A stretch of 64,000 nucleotides of DNA, taken from Polyporus tsugae. Lineage: Eukaryota > Basidiomycota > Agaricomycetes > Polyporales > Polyporaceae. Positions 46,071 to 57,114 of the stretch are shown here, piece after piece; position 1 is the first letter of the stretch, and each line of letters starts with the position of its first letter. The position numbers and the translations under genes were made by a program. The DNA lies in the NCBI GenBank assembly GCA_024305745.1, contig JAHRBS010000001.1, positions 930,001-994,000 of the forward strand. The letters run 5' to 3'. A model generated the notes under the pieces. The model saw only the letters and a program-made list of their open reading frames with translations, had not been told where the DNA came from and ran no database searches.

Positions 46071-46730
46071 CTTTAATAATACCAACGTGGAGAGAACGTG
46101 AAACGGTTCGGAGACCGGGAGGGAGAGTGGGCAAGCCTTCGTCGGGGAGGGATCCTGACGGCGACGCTGGTATAATATGCGCCCCCCCCGTATAATATGC
46201 GCCCCGTCGGGGAGATTCAGAGGCCGCTCGGAGCCACGGAGGCCTTGGCGGTGCGGCGTCGTCGCCGCGTCGACCACCCGCACAGGAACAATAGCTGCCA
46301 ACCCAGCGATCAGCTGTCCTGCAGGCGGTGGACGTCCATTACAAAACCGGCGCGCGCATAGAGTGCACATAGACTAAGACAAGCACTGCTCTACCCCTAA
46401 ATTGAAGATGAACAATCGGATTCCTGATCGTGGCACTCGAACGAGAACAAGCATCGTCTTTTATCCCTCTGGCTTGCGGTCGTCATGATAGTCCATATGC
46501 CAGTGGCCTTGATATGATACAGCTTCATTGCAAACAGCACAATCAGACAATTGCGGTAAAGATGCAAGCGGGGTTCGTCGCCGTCGTGGCAGGTCGTCAA
46601 GAACATCATCATGGAATCATTCAGCCGCGCTCACATTCCGGCGCTACGCATCGAGCGCCCTTCGTCCGCTCCTGGGATCCCAAACAAACGGCAGGGTATA
46701 CAAATAGAGCACGCCACCGCGCTCGGTGCG
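46071..46730. other. Intergenic region between the two GH17-like genes
   Basis: Holds the promoter of copy 1 (with the repeat at 46171-46205) and the 3' flank of copy 2. No other gene seen. Confidence 0.5.
46171..46205 (-). promoter_or_regulatory. Duplicated TATA-like promoter element
   Basis: TATAATATGCGCCCC occurs twice, at 46171-46185 and 46191-46205, with a 20-bp period, about 100-135 bp upstream of the ATG of GH17-like copy 1 (minus strand). Read on the minus strand each copy gives GGGGCGCATATTATA, so it could supply two TATA-like boxes next to a GC box. Confidence 0.45.
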
Positions 46731-48195
46731 TTAGCATGACGTCCTGGGCGAGAACGGGAACTTCAGCACTCCATTGGAGTTGTAGATGCCATATCCGGGC
46801 TCTTGGTCGTCCGAGTATATGTGCGCGAACCAGCCAATGCCGCCACCGACGACGGCTTTCAGGTCTGTGCAATGCTGGTCGAGGAGCTCGTAGTAGCCCT
46901 GCTCGTTCGGGATGTCCGCGACAGCGTCCGGGCTGTTAGGCTGTACGCTGGGGGAGGTAACCGATGGCCAGCCGTTCTGTGGCGTCGACGGAGTTTGTAA
47001 GGATCGGCAGTTGGCATAGGATGGTGGGGAAGCGTCGAGCTCACCTCGTCAAAGTACATCTTCTTGCCGTTTCCGTGCTGAATGAACCAGTTCAAGTCAT
47101 TCTGGACCAAGGGCCACGCTTGATCCGCTGGCGAACCCCAACGAAGGGAGAAGGAAGTAAAGGTCAGTACGCACAAGTACAAGGAGACACTGAAGCATCA
47201 CAATTGACGCACACGTTGAAGCTGTCTGATCGAAGAACGGCAGCATGTGGATGTTGATAGAGTCGATGGCATTGAGCACGTCCTGCGCGCCCCCACGCTC
47301 CTGGTATCCGTAAGCCAGTTCCGAGACGGTGACTGGAATGTGGAGGCTCGACAGGTTCTGCTTCGCCAGCGTAACTTGCTGCGCGAGTTGCGCGTGCGGA
47401 AGGACGTCATCGAAGAGCGGTTCCGAGCCAAACTGGACTACGCGCGTCACGAACTTCGCCTTCGGGTTCGCGTGCAGCGCGCTGAAGAGGGTGTCACGCC
47501 TCGTCTTCCAAATGTCGGAGCCGTCGAAGCCGAACTGTAGTCAGGCAGGGGAGGTTAGGAGGCTCCGGTATGTCGTGCCGCTGAACGGAAGGGCTCACCC
47601 AGACGAGCGCGTGGACACCGAGACCTGGATTTTGTGCGGTCAGTTGTGGTTGACTTAGACCGCAGCAACGGCGCTGCGCTCACCGTTGTTCCAAGCAGCA
47701 TCTACAATGTCGTCACTGACGGAGAACGCGTTCAAATGTGGTCGGAGGCGAGCGCATGAGGCCACTCACTAGAAGCCCTCCCGGTCGCAAGCGCCGTACA
47801 AGCGGACGTAGCGACTATGGAAGTGGATGCGAATATCCGCGAACTCCTTCTGCAGCTGCGACTTGCTCTGGCCTATTTTTAGGAAGAATCAGAAGGCAGC
47901 TTGCGGCTAAAGTTCGCAAACACTCACAAGCCGTCACCTCGTAGCTGAAGCCGAGGAACGCATATTCGGTGACCGGGTCGCACCACCAGTTAGTGTTGTC
48001 GGAGGGCAGCACGAGTGGCGGGATGAAGCCTAACGCTGGGAAACAGAATGGTGCGGGCTTCGCATCGGCCGTCGCGTTGGTGTGTGCGGGGGTCGTGGAG
48101 GCCTTGAAGTCGTGGGGCTGTACACCCTTCTCGAAGGGGGCAGCGTAGGCGAGTGCAGATAGTGCGAGGGCACTGAGTAACATCGAGAGCACCAT
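46731..48195 (-). CDS. Secreted GH17-like beta-1,3-glucan-active hydrolase, copy 2
   Basis: Seven exons in coding order: 48195-47928, 47872-47770, 47715-47684, 47624-47599, 47534-47213, 47127-47045, 46976-46731; 1080 nt, 359 residues. Signal peptide MVLSMLLSALALSALAYAAP, a short linker without the Pro-Val repeats, then the same catalytic domain as its neighbour: AFLGFSYEVTAC, RYVRLYGACDREGFY, VQFGSEPLFDD, YFDENGWPS and GIGWFAHIYSDDQEPGYGIY. The 32-, 26- and about 322-nt exons occur in both copies, so the pair arose by tandem duplication and later diverged. Copy 1 has one extra 5' intron, inside its longer linker. A substrate of beta-1,3-glucan in the wall is inferred from the GH17-like motifs. 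Confidence 0.82.
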
Positions 48196-48912
48196 CCTGA
48201 GCCGTGAGCTGAAGGGAATGAAGCTTGAAGAGTGAAGGGTGGAAGGTGAACAGCTTTTGTAGGTCCCCCCGGAAGACCTCAAGGGGGCTTCGACTGCCTG
48301 CTTCAACCGCGCGAGTATTTATAGCGCGAGAAGAATGCGGTTCCAGCCGTAAGAGGGTCGAAGGGAGGGAGTCTCATCCAGGGAGACAGTGCGGGCGTCC
48401 TGGCCGAAGAGGGTATTGTTCCACCCCGTCTCGCGTGAGACGACTCGGGCCCAAAAGAGGCTGACGGGTGCTTGAACCTGGAAGAACCGGGCGCATTCTG
48501 ATCGGAGCGCCCTAGCCGGTCAGGATTCGGAGGCCGGAGTTACTTGGTGGTCGAGACCTCAGATGAATGGCATAGGATGATCAGGCGGAGAAGATGCGAA
48601 GCGAGCACTCACCTAACGAAAGCGGACGGGAGACTCGGAGGGTGATGGCGAGTATCCACGTGGACCCCGCCGCATCTAATTTGAATCAACGCCGGAAGCC
48701 ATTCCGAGCCATCTCTCCGAGACTCCTGGAGGCTTGGGACACGTGCCTTGGGTTGAAGGGGCAATGACGCACTTCGCGAGCACTAGCGTGTCAAAGAAGA
48801 AATCAATTACATTCGTTGGCTGTCGGTTGACTCCTATACATCCATATGGCCACCTCAGTCATCCAAGGGTATTCATTCCCAGGGCCATAATGAAGAAGGT
48901 CTGGTCTGGTGG
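48196..48912. other. Promoter region of GH17-like copy 2
   Basis: About 720 bp between the start of copy 2 and the 3' end of the gelsolin gene, both on the minus strand. A TATA box is at 48316-48323; nothing else recognised. Confidence 0.5.
48316..48323 (-). promoter_or_regulatory. TATA box of GH17-like copy 2
   Basis: TATAAATA on the minus strand, about 120 bp upstream of the ATG at 48195, set between two CGCG words. Confidence 0.65.
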
Positions 48913-51900
48913 TCAGCGCAAATGTGAAGGGTCCACGCCGACGGGAAGCATCGTGTGGTCTTGCAGAGCGGCGTACGTCCACGACGTCGACTTCAGCTAT
49001 AAATTGCGTCAACGCTACGTTTCCAAAGTTTGAAATCAGATACAGGCACTTACGTTGACATCTGCTTCGCCCGCGGGAATCAGGTTCATATGGTCCGGAA
49101 TATCTCCAGCGTTCTGTCCACGAATCAGTTCATGGGAACAGAGGGAACGGAGGTACGCGTGGTCCATAACAACTGACCAGGTCAGACTCATGCAATTCGC
49201 GGAATGTCAGAAGAAGGTCCGCGGGTATCTGTGTCGGGAAGACCAATGCATGTATTGTCGGGGTAAACGGTCTCGTCGGTGAAGCATTTTTTGCGAAAGC
49301 CTGTGACACAGATATCAACGTCCAATCGATGGATGGATTCGCAGACTGCCTTACATCTGCCACAGCGAGTGCGAGGCGGATGTCCAGCCGTCGGCAGCGA
49401 GCTTCGTTTCCGATAACGACGAACAGCTCCCATATGCAGTCGACCAGGTACACCTGTCGGATGAACTCCGGATGAGCAGGGAAGCTGGACACAGGCCGAA
49501 CCTAGAAGAAGTGGCACATGTCAATAATGCCACAGATGACACCGAGAAGTCCAGGAACAAGAAACAAGCTCACCACATCGGCTTGGGAGGCATCCACCAC
49601 CCAAATACGCGGGTCTAAGGATAGTGCATTTGACCGCCACTTCCAATAGTCTGCGTTGGCGTAGTCGCCGTCACCAAGCATCATCCAGAACATCTCTTCC
49701 TCCTGGCTCTCGTCTTCGGTGAGTTCGACGATGTTCTCTTCGGAGGGTGCAAGCTGCTTCGCGTATGCGAGTGCCGCACGCTGCTCGGCCGCAGAGGAAC
49801 CACGTCCATGCCAAACGTAGAAGGTCTCGAGAATGGATGTACAGTAGCTATATCCCGAGCACAGGTTCCGGACGCCCTGGAGACGACAACGCGTCAGAAT
49901 GGTTCTGTACGTCACGATGAAACGGACTCACAAGGTCGAGCTCATCGATATAGGTCAAGCCCCGGAGCGAACGTACAACATGCATCGCAGTGTTCTCGGG
50001 GCTCCAATGGGCGCGGGTACCCTGCCTGGTCGCGAGTGTCCCCCCGAGTACGGATACGAACTCGGGCGGCTCCCGAGCTTGTTCCACTGCCATCTAGAAG
50101 GTCGCCACCACCACCATCAGCAGCACGCCGCTATGACTCTCGTCCGCATAAACGGCTTCAACACTTGCCGGCGTCGTTCCATACCGCCGCGCGAGCTCCT
50201 GGACCTTCTGCGCTTCACGCTCATCCGGCTGCGCTTGCCGGCCGCGCCACGCCCAAACCTTCGTCGCGACGAGCCCGCTGGACTTGACTTTCGCCCGGTG
50301 GATGACAGCAATTAGCTCTGAATCATAGAAGACGTGGGCGTCCTTGTTAATGGCAGTTGCGGCGTTCCCGGCGACCGCCATGACCTCGACTGAAATCGTC
50401 TGCACGTCAGGATCTGGCGTGTATGCTGAACGTGGTGCATGGTACAAGGCGTCGATGTCAACATACGGAAGCGACTGATCATCGTGAACTGATGATGGTT
50501 GGTGTTAGTGGCAAATTGGACCTGAGCCGTAGGAGCACTAACCTAACTGAATGACCTCCTCGCGAGGCTCAGGTTGGACTTCCACCGGCTTAACGTCGAC
50601 GGGCACCGCAGCAGGAGGAAGTTCAGCTGCGATCTCATCCTTCAGCTCCTCAGCGGGAGCCGTGGCTCCGACAGTCGGAGGTTTCCAGTCCTCTGCCTCC
50701 TCTGCGAACGCCTCCGGAGGGGGAGCCGCTTCGCTCTTTAGTGTTCCTGTCGGCGATGTAACGGGTGTACGCTCTTCCGCAAGCGGGGGCATAATGAACG
50801 CCGAGTACTTCTCGTAACTCGACTTGCGCTTTTCCAAAGGTGGCGCTACGATCGTCTGCGTCATGCTTGCGTTGCCGCTCGCGCCGTTCATGCCATTGAC
50901 GCCATTAGTAGCTCCGTGCGCTGCGTCGGTAGGAGGACTAATGACGTTGCGGGGACCCCAGTTGGCGACCACGTTCTTGACGCTGGGCGGGGTGTAGTCC
51001 TCTTCCTCCTGTTCCTTCGCAGCGTGCGACGCACCGAGCGAGGACGGTGGAGACACGCCTTGCCTCTCGGACACGGGCGAAGGCAAGGAAGGAGAAACAG
51101 ACGGCTCCCGCTGCAACGCCTCCGTGAACGCCTGCGCGACATCCATAACTGTGGCGCGGTTCCCCGAGCTCGGGATGCGCGAATGACGCGCGGGGCTCGA
51201 GGGTGGTTTCTGCGTCGTGCTCTGGGGAGGAGTAATCGCCGGACTACGGCCGCACGGAGGAGGCGCGAGCGGACTGAGAGACTCCGGGCTCATCTTCCCC
51301 GGGGTGCCCGCCACGGGGCGTGTGTCGACATCGAGGGTAGGTTTCGGAGCGACAGCGGGCTTTATCGTAGGAGACGGTGAATGTTGAGAGATCGGAGAAG
51401 CTGTGCGAACCGGCGCGTACGTTTGGGGCGGGGTGAGGGACGGTGTGGCGCGCTCGTGGTCAGACACGTGCAGGGTGGCCCTCTCGATACTCGTCGGCGA
51501 CGCCTCGCGTATCGCAGCCAACTTTGATGCGCCCCCGGAAGTGGTGGCAGCGGCCGCGCTCTTGCCCTTGCGCGGCTTCTTTGCACGGTCCTTCGTAGGC
51601 TACACGCAAAACACGAAGAATGACGTCGTGTCAGTCCCGGTCGCGTCACGGACAGAGAGCAGAAAAGCGGATCCGAACGCGAATGATATGTATTCTGCAG
51701 ATGACTTCTCCCGAATCCGAGTGCAACAGATTAGAAACAACCGTGTTACCAAAAGGAACGTACATGACTGAGAGGTTGACCCGCCGGCACGCCCGCCGGT
51801 AGACCTGCCTGGCCCCGCTCCTGCACTAACCCACCACTGATCGTTCGCGTACGAACGCGCATTCCCAGCTCGTCCACCTCTGGCGCCGATGGAGGTGACC

Positions 51901-53622
51901 CAGTGGGCGGCTGGTCACCGGTCTTCGTGGGCTGGACGAATGTGATCACCGTCTTCGCTGAGCCGAGCTTCGGACCGTTATACCCACTCTCACTCACTGT
52001 AGAGGAGGCCCCCACAGGGTTCCCTGTGCGCATCGTCGGAATTGAGGGCAACGAGGATTTGGACCGCAGGATAGGGCGAGAGCCCTCGTTCTTAAGCGGT
52101 ATACTGTAGGACGACGTCGTGGGCGAAGTAGAGCCCGTCGAGGCCGGATCCGCCGTGAAAGACTTGCGCATGGGGATGGGCTTGGAAGAAATGACCGGGG
52201 GCGGGGTAGCTGAACCACCAGCGCTGTATTGCCAACGGTCGAGCACGGAGCTCTGCCGCCTTCCCGGAGAAGTGAAGGAGCGGTCTGGGGTCGGGGAACT
52301 GTCAGGCGAGGTGACCTCTCTCCCTACTATGTTCTTCACGAATCCACGACCTTGCAGCCGGCTGAGACTCGGTGTAGGCTGTTTCTCGGATGGTGGCTTG
52401 AGGAACGCTGGTGAAGGATGATGCGAAGGTGGCATCTGAGGACTTCCGAGCGACTGACGAGGCGTGGGTTGGAGAGGACGGGCAAGACCTGGCAATGGGG
52501 CCGTGCCCCGGGACGAATGGGGAGGAGGAGTCGACGGGCCGGGTGGATGTGTGGCAGCCGATGAAGACGGGCGAGGTGCGGGCGACTTAGACCCTGTGGA
52601 AGTCCTAGGAGTGATTGGGCGAATGATAGTGGGGTTGGGAGAATGGGAGACTGGTCGTGAATTCGGTTCGGGCTTGGGCTTGGTGGTGAACGTCTCAGCT
52701 GGAGCAGCCCTTGCGGGCGAGATGCCCATGGGGGTGCTCATCGTGCGTTGTCGGATGGCCGTGGCTTGTGAAGACCCGGTGTAACTGGGGACAATCTCGC
52801 GGTTACGCTCCTGAGCCCTCTCCACGATGGAACGCACAGACGGTGTGGTGGAAGTCGTCGGAGTGCTGATACGACGGTCTCGCTGGGCGAACGAGTCCGA
52901 TGGGGATTCAACCTCCTTCTCCTTCTCGCGAAGAGCACGAGACACGACGGACGCCTTCCCGGTCCCCGTCATACCGGGCATCGCGACACCTCCGCGGCCG
53001 AAGATTGGATGAGGAGCTGAGATGGAGCCAAGTGTGCGTTGCTCGAACTGGGTCGGATCATGTGCATCTTGTTGAGGGGCATGTTTCGTGAGCCTAGGGC
53101 CAGTCGCGCGACCACCTATGAATGCAGCAAGCGACATAGGCGAGGTAGGGCGCCTGGACGAAAGGGGTGCAGGTGGGGAAGCAGGCGCGGGTGAAGGAGG
53201 GGCAGGTGAACGACTAGGAGGCCTCGGACCAGCATCCTCACCCATGAGTTTGCGTAGGGCATCATCCTGGTTCCGTTGTTTCTGCAGTTCGGTGAATGGC
53301 TCGTCCGAAACCACAGCTTGGTCTTCAGCCCTTATTACAGCAGCAACCGCGCTGTTCGCTAGGGTTCCAACAACTTTAGATGCAGAAACATCAGTGGACT
53401 GGCGCACTACTCACAGAATTCGATGCTGTTGGTCCGGCTGCCCATGTTGGTACTCCTCCGCATGCGAGCCTGCCTCGAGGCCGTGATTTCAGCTTCGAGC
53501 CTCCTGGTTTCTACCTCCTCGTCGTCATCCACCTGCTTCTGCAACGCCTTGATTTTACTTGTCCATTCAGCCAATGATGCATCGGGTTTCGCGGGTATGT
53601 TGAGTGTGCTACGGCGGTCCAT
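48913..53622 (-). CDS. Gelsolin-domain actin regulator with long disordered N-terminus
   Basis: Ten exons in coding order: 53622-53415, 53358-51764, 51599-50543, 50488-50154, 50093-49932, 49876-49574, 49501-49355, 49300-49178, 49113-49054, 48996-48913; 4074 nt, about 1357 residues. Residues 1-70 are a short helical start (WTSKIKALQKQVDDDEEVE). About 75-950 are Ser/Pro-rich and disordered, with conserved islands such as AAFIGGRATGPRLTKHAP. About 955-1357 form gelsolin-like repeats: AINKDAHVFYDSELIAVIHR, TKVWAWRGRQAQ, TRQGTRAHW, FYVWHGRGSSAAEQRAAL, and the C-terminus PVGVDPSHLR. The layout matches fungal gelsolin/DUF4045 proteins that cap or sever actin. Two acceptors are uncertain: exon 2 could start at 53373, and the donor of exon 4 was chosen by phase (60-bp intron). 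Confidence 0.88.
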
Positions 53623-54111
53623 TGCGGGAAGGAGATCGGAAGTAAAGTGATGTCAGTCTTGAAGCTTGAAGGTTGCGACGACAGGTGAATATACGCAGAG
53701 TAAATGATGGTTATAGATCATCAAGGATAGGTCTGACGTGAGGCCGTAGTCTGGAGGTGAAGAGTCGGTATTCGAGAGTGGGATGAAGGGCTGAGGGAAC
53801 TCCTGGACTCGGAAGAAGTGCGAAGGTGAACGTGAGCCGATGACCAGACACGCGTACTAAAAGCGCCCATGAGAACACCGGTAGTCGGATCTCGCACCAC
53901 ACCCCCAATTCATCGTTGTGCGAGTCTGCGCTTTGATTTAGAAATGACCAAAACAACTGCTTGTTATTCTACCCTAATCGAAAACACCAGACAATCCTAA
54001 TCAAAGCATGAATTAAAACAAGAATAGCTTGGTCAATATATCATCATTCGTCAGTACAAACGTCCTTGTAGATCAAGCAAAAGTCCTTCTAGATATCCAA
54101 GTCCGGGTCCA
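53623..54111. other. Intergenic region
   Basis: Upstream of the gelsolin gene and downstream of the GH16 gene. No gene or clear promoter element recognised. Confidence 0.5.
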
Positions 54112-55777
54112 TTAAATCAAAGCCCAAGTAAACAAAGAGAGAAGTGAACCGGCAGCGACGGCAATGTAGACGCGTGGCGCTACCTCAACAGCACCATTGC
54201 TAGAGCCCGAACCTGTAGAGGTGCCATTGCTCTTGCCGCTACTAGACGTCGAGCCGGTGCTGGTGCTAGTTGCCGCCGTGCCGGTAGCGGTGGCGCTCTC
54301 GAGGACGGTGCTGCCACCGGAGACGGACGCGACAAACGTGTCAGCTGCGGAAGTGAACGCCTTGACGTAGGAAATCTCGAAGTACGCGCTTGAGTAGTTG
54401 CCGCTGTTGATGACGTTCTCAAGGTACTGCGGGCCCGTCAGGGTGAACAGGGTTTTGCGAAACATTGGTAGTGTATACGTACGCAAGAGGTGGCATTGAC
54501 CTGACCGCTAGTACCGCAAGTCTGCCCGTAAATGTTGGCCGCGCCAGCCCTATGAACCCGGTTAAATTTCCTACTCATGTGCAAAGCTACATAGATGGGC
54601 TCAACAACTCACCAGTCACCACACAGAGTAATGTCAAGAACAAGCTGTTGAGGAGTGAAGAAGTTGCTGATATCGCAAGACGAGTCGGAAGGGTATGCAG
54701 CAGAGGGAGTACCCCAAGAAGAAGGGTCGATCGTATTGGTGGCGCTCTTCACGGAATCCGGGATGTTGTTGCGCTATGTCAGGGATTGTCAGTCAATACC
54801 ACATATAAGTCTTCATATGAAATATTGGTAGGTCCAGAACAACACGACTTACGCTCCAGAACCAGATGCTGCACAAAGGGTGTCAGTGCGAAACTACAGT
54901 AGACATGAAATATGGACACACTTGATACCCGTCGTGTCGAACTGGGTAGCCCAGACACCTCCCCCGGCAGTAGCGAAGGCCTGTCCGTAGCTGTTATCCT
55001 GCTTTTCCGTGACAGTGCAGCCAGAGCCCTGCGAACAATCTGCGCCGGAGACGGTACAGCCAGTAGATGTGTGTATGGCCATTTGGTTCGCAGTCATGAG
55101 GTTGACGGCCTCCAAGACGTCAATCTCACCACCGGCAGGCCAGTTAGGGCCTTTGGTCCAGAAACTGGGCCAAACCTGCGATTGTGGAAATGGAAAATTT
55201 TAATTTTACGTATGTGTGGAGGCAGTCGGACAAACAACGGTTGAGGTAGGTAAAAGTAAGTGGGACGTCAACAGACATGACTATATCACTCACCGAGCAG
55301 CCATAGGGAACGTGGACAGCGTCGAACAAGAGAATGGTGCCGATTGGGAAGTAGTCCAAAGTCTCGATCCGGACCTAGACGAATTGACGAATTTGAATGA
55401 CAGTATTAAGCTCTGGCAAATGAGAAGCCCAGGCAGAAAAAAACGCACAGAGTTACGCTTGTAATTATATTGCACGACACTGGTGTCGTCGACCTTGATG
55501 ATAGCGTGACCCGCGTCATTCACGTATGCCAGCTTGGAAGTAGTCGCGTTCGCCTGGTCGACGTAGGTGACATCGCCTGCAATACCTATTTGTCCTGCTT
55601 TCCAAGAAGGATTGATCTGACCTTAAAGCACGCACCGTTGGTCAAATTGTCATAGTTTCCGTAGAACTCCCAGCCAGAGAAGAAGTTTGTGCCCTGGTAT
55701 TCCTTGATGAGGTTGTACGCCGCGAAAGCGGGAGAGGCTGCGAAAAGAGCGGATGCCAGCGGGATGGCTGAGCGCAT
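54112..55777 (-). CDS. GH16 endo-beta-glucanase / laminarinase-like, GPI-type tail
   Basis: Eight exons in coding order: 55777-55636, 55585-55449, 55374-55294, 55175-54922, 54868-54853 (16 nt), 54773-54613, 54549-54483, 54426-54112; 1173 nt, 390 residues, all in phase. Signal peptide MRSAIPLASALFAASPAFA. The GH16 catalytic motif ExDxxE reads GGEIDVLEAV (E137, D139, E142), supported by YDNLTNG, VWPSFWTKGPNWP and CGDWAG. A Ser/Thr/Gly-rich stretch and a hydrophobic C-terminus (VYIAVAAGSLLSLFTWALI) suggest GPI anchoring. The enzyme should act on beta-1,3(4)-glucans outside the cell or in wall remodelling. The 16-nt exon encoding IWFWS is an unusually small internal exon. Confidence 0.93.
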
Positions 55778-56620
55778 GTCTATCAGAAGCAAGTGTGGAG
55801 AGCAAGAAGTGAGGGCAAGAGTGGGATAGGCTGGGATGAGGGTATGCTTATAGGAAGGTTGAACGGACACCGACGTCGGAGAGGCCTTGCACACAATTAT
55901 AAAGAGCCCACAGGAACGCCCACTGGGCCGCAGCTCGATCAGACTTTCTCGACCCAGATCGGCGATACGCTGGCATGCGGCCAGAGAAGCCCGTTCCACG
56001 CAGTAAGTTGCGGTGACAACAACCTCGGTTCGTTGAACCTCCTTTCACACCGAATGGCGAATGGCGAAGTCGACTTTGTTTGCCGGTGCTGCAACACCTC
56101 TGAATCTCGCTGCGTATCGTGGAGCGATGAAGAGCAATGAGCGCAAAATGGGCTACTACGTCTCACCACTGGTGGCAGACATTCGTCCCCGAATCCGGGA
56201 AGCCCCGCTGTCAGTGTTAAATGTAGTAAATACATCTAGATCGGTACCAGTTTCACCCCGGTATTATCCAAAACGAGGGAATATTGTGCGCATTGCGCGA
56301 TCCTCGTACTTACTCTTTCAGTGAGAATATTTTTGGCATTTGCACAGTACTAGTACTGGCGCGCGTCCGGCAGGCTGAGGACAGAGGAGCGAGCCTCCCC
56401 GGCGTGCTTGCTGCACAGCCACTCAATCGGGACCATGATGATAGGAAGCGCCCATAGTACCGACTATAGGAGCGCTAACTTGGAAGTTTGTGGCTTTCAT
56501 CTCCGAGTCGAGTTCGTCCAAACCCCTTGTCTTCTGATTCATCGGGAAAAGTTTATATGTGAAGTTGTCTGCCTTAGCAACGTAGAATCCCTCTCAGCGG
56601 CCTACTCACTAGACCTTCAG
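55778..56620. other. Intergenic region
   Basis: Contains the promoter of the GH16 gene; a TTATAA word near 55898 is a weak candidate box. No gene seen. Confidence 0.45.
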
Positions 56621-57114
56621 ATGCCACGCCACCAACTTCTCCGAGCTAGCTCGTCTCTCTCACGTCGCCCCTTCCGAACTGGGGCCGCGCCCATTAGTTG
56701 CTACTCTACCCATAGGCCAGCCCCCTCTTCACCTGTTTTGCTTCCCTATTTCATAGGGGGCGTCGGAGGCGTTGTAGCGGTTGGTGCTGGCGGTATGCTT
56801 TCCTTCGAGTTATTTTTCCACCCAACAACTTACAAAGTCATATTGATCCTCTAGCATATGCTTACTACCACTTTTCTGGGGCGAAGAAAGTTGTTGAGAA
56901 AGTCACTGCGGCCAAGCAACGATATGACGATGCTAAAGCGACTGTGGTGGAGCAAGGTGGGGTGGCACGCGAGAAGCTCGAAACAGCGAAAGATGCTGTA
57001 AAGGTGAAGGCTGCAGGTTGGCGCGACCTATGGGCTACTCGCGGTTCGCGCCGCAAGGGAGACGGGGTACGCATTTACTCCATTCCCACATACGTGTTAT
57101 CGGAACTGAACTAG
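56621..57114 (+). CDS. Small membrane-anchored coiled-coil protein, possibly mitochondrial
   Basis: Exons 56621-56792 and 56855-57114 (intron 62 bp). The basic, Ser/Arg-rich N-terminus (MPRHQLLRASSSLSRRPFR) resembles a mitochondrial presequence. A glycine-rich membrane segment follows (YFIGGVGGVVAVGAG), then AYAYYHFSGAKK and a Lys/Glu/Ala coiled coil (KVTAAKQRYDDAKATVVEQG). The C-terminus is uncertain: the frame stops at 57114, but a GTACGC donor near 57066 and an ACAG acceptor near 57120 could extend the gene, with further exon-like sequence to about 57420. Presequence, single membrane segment and coiled coil are shared with the gene at 61296-62102. No function is proposed. Confidence 0.55.
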
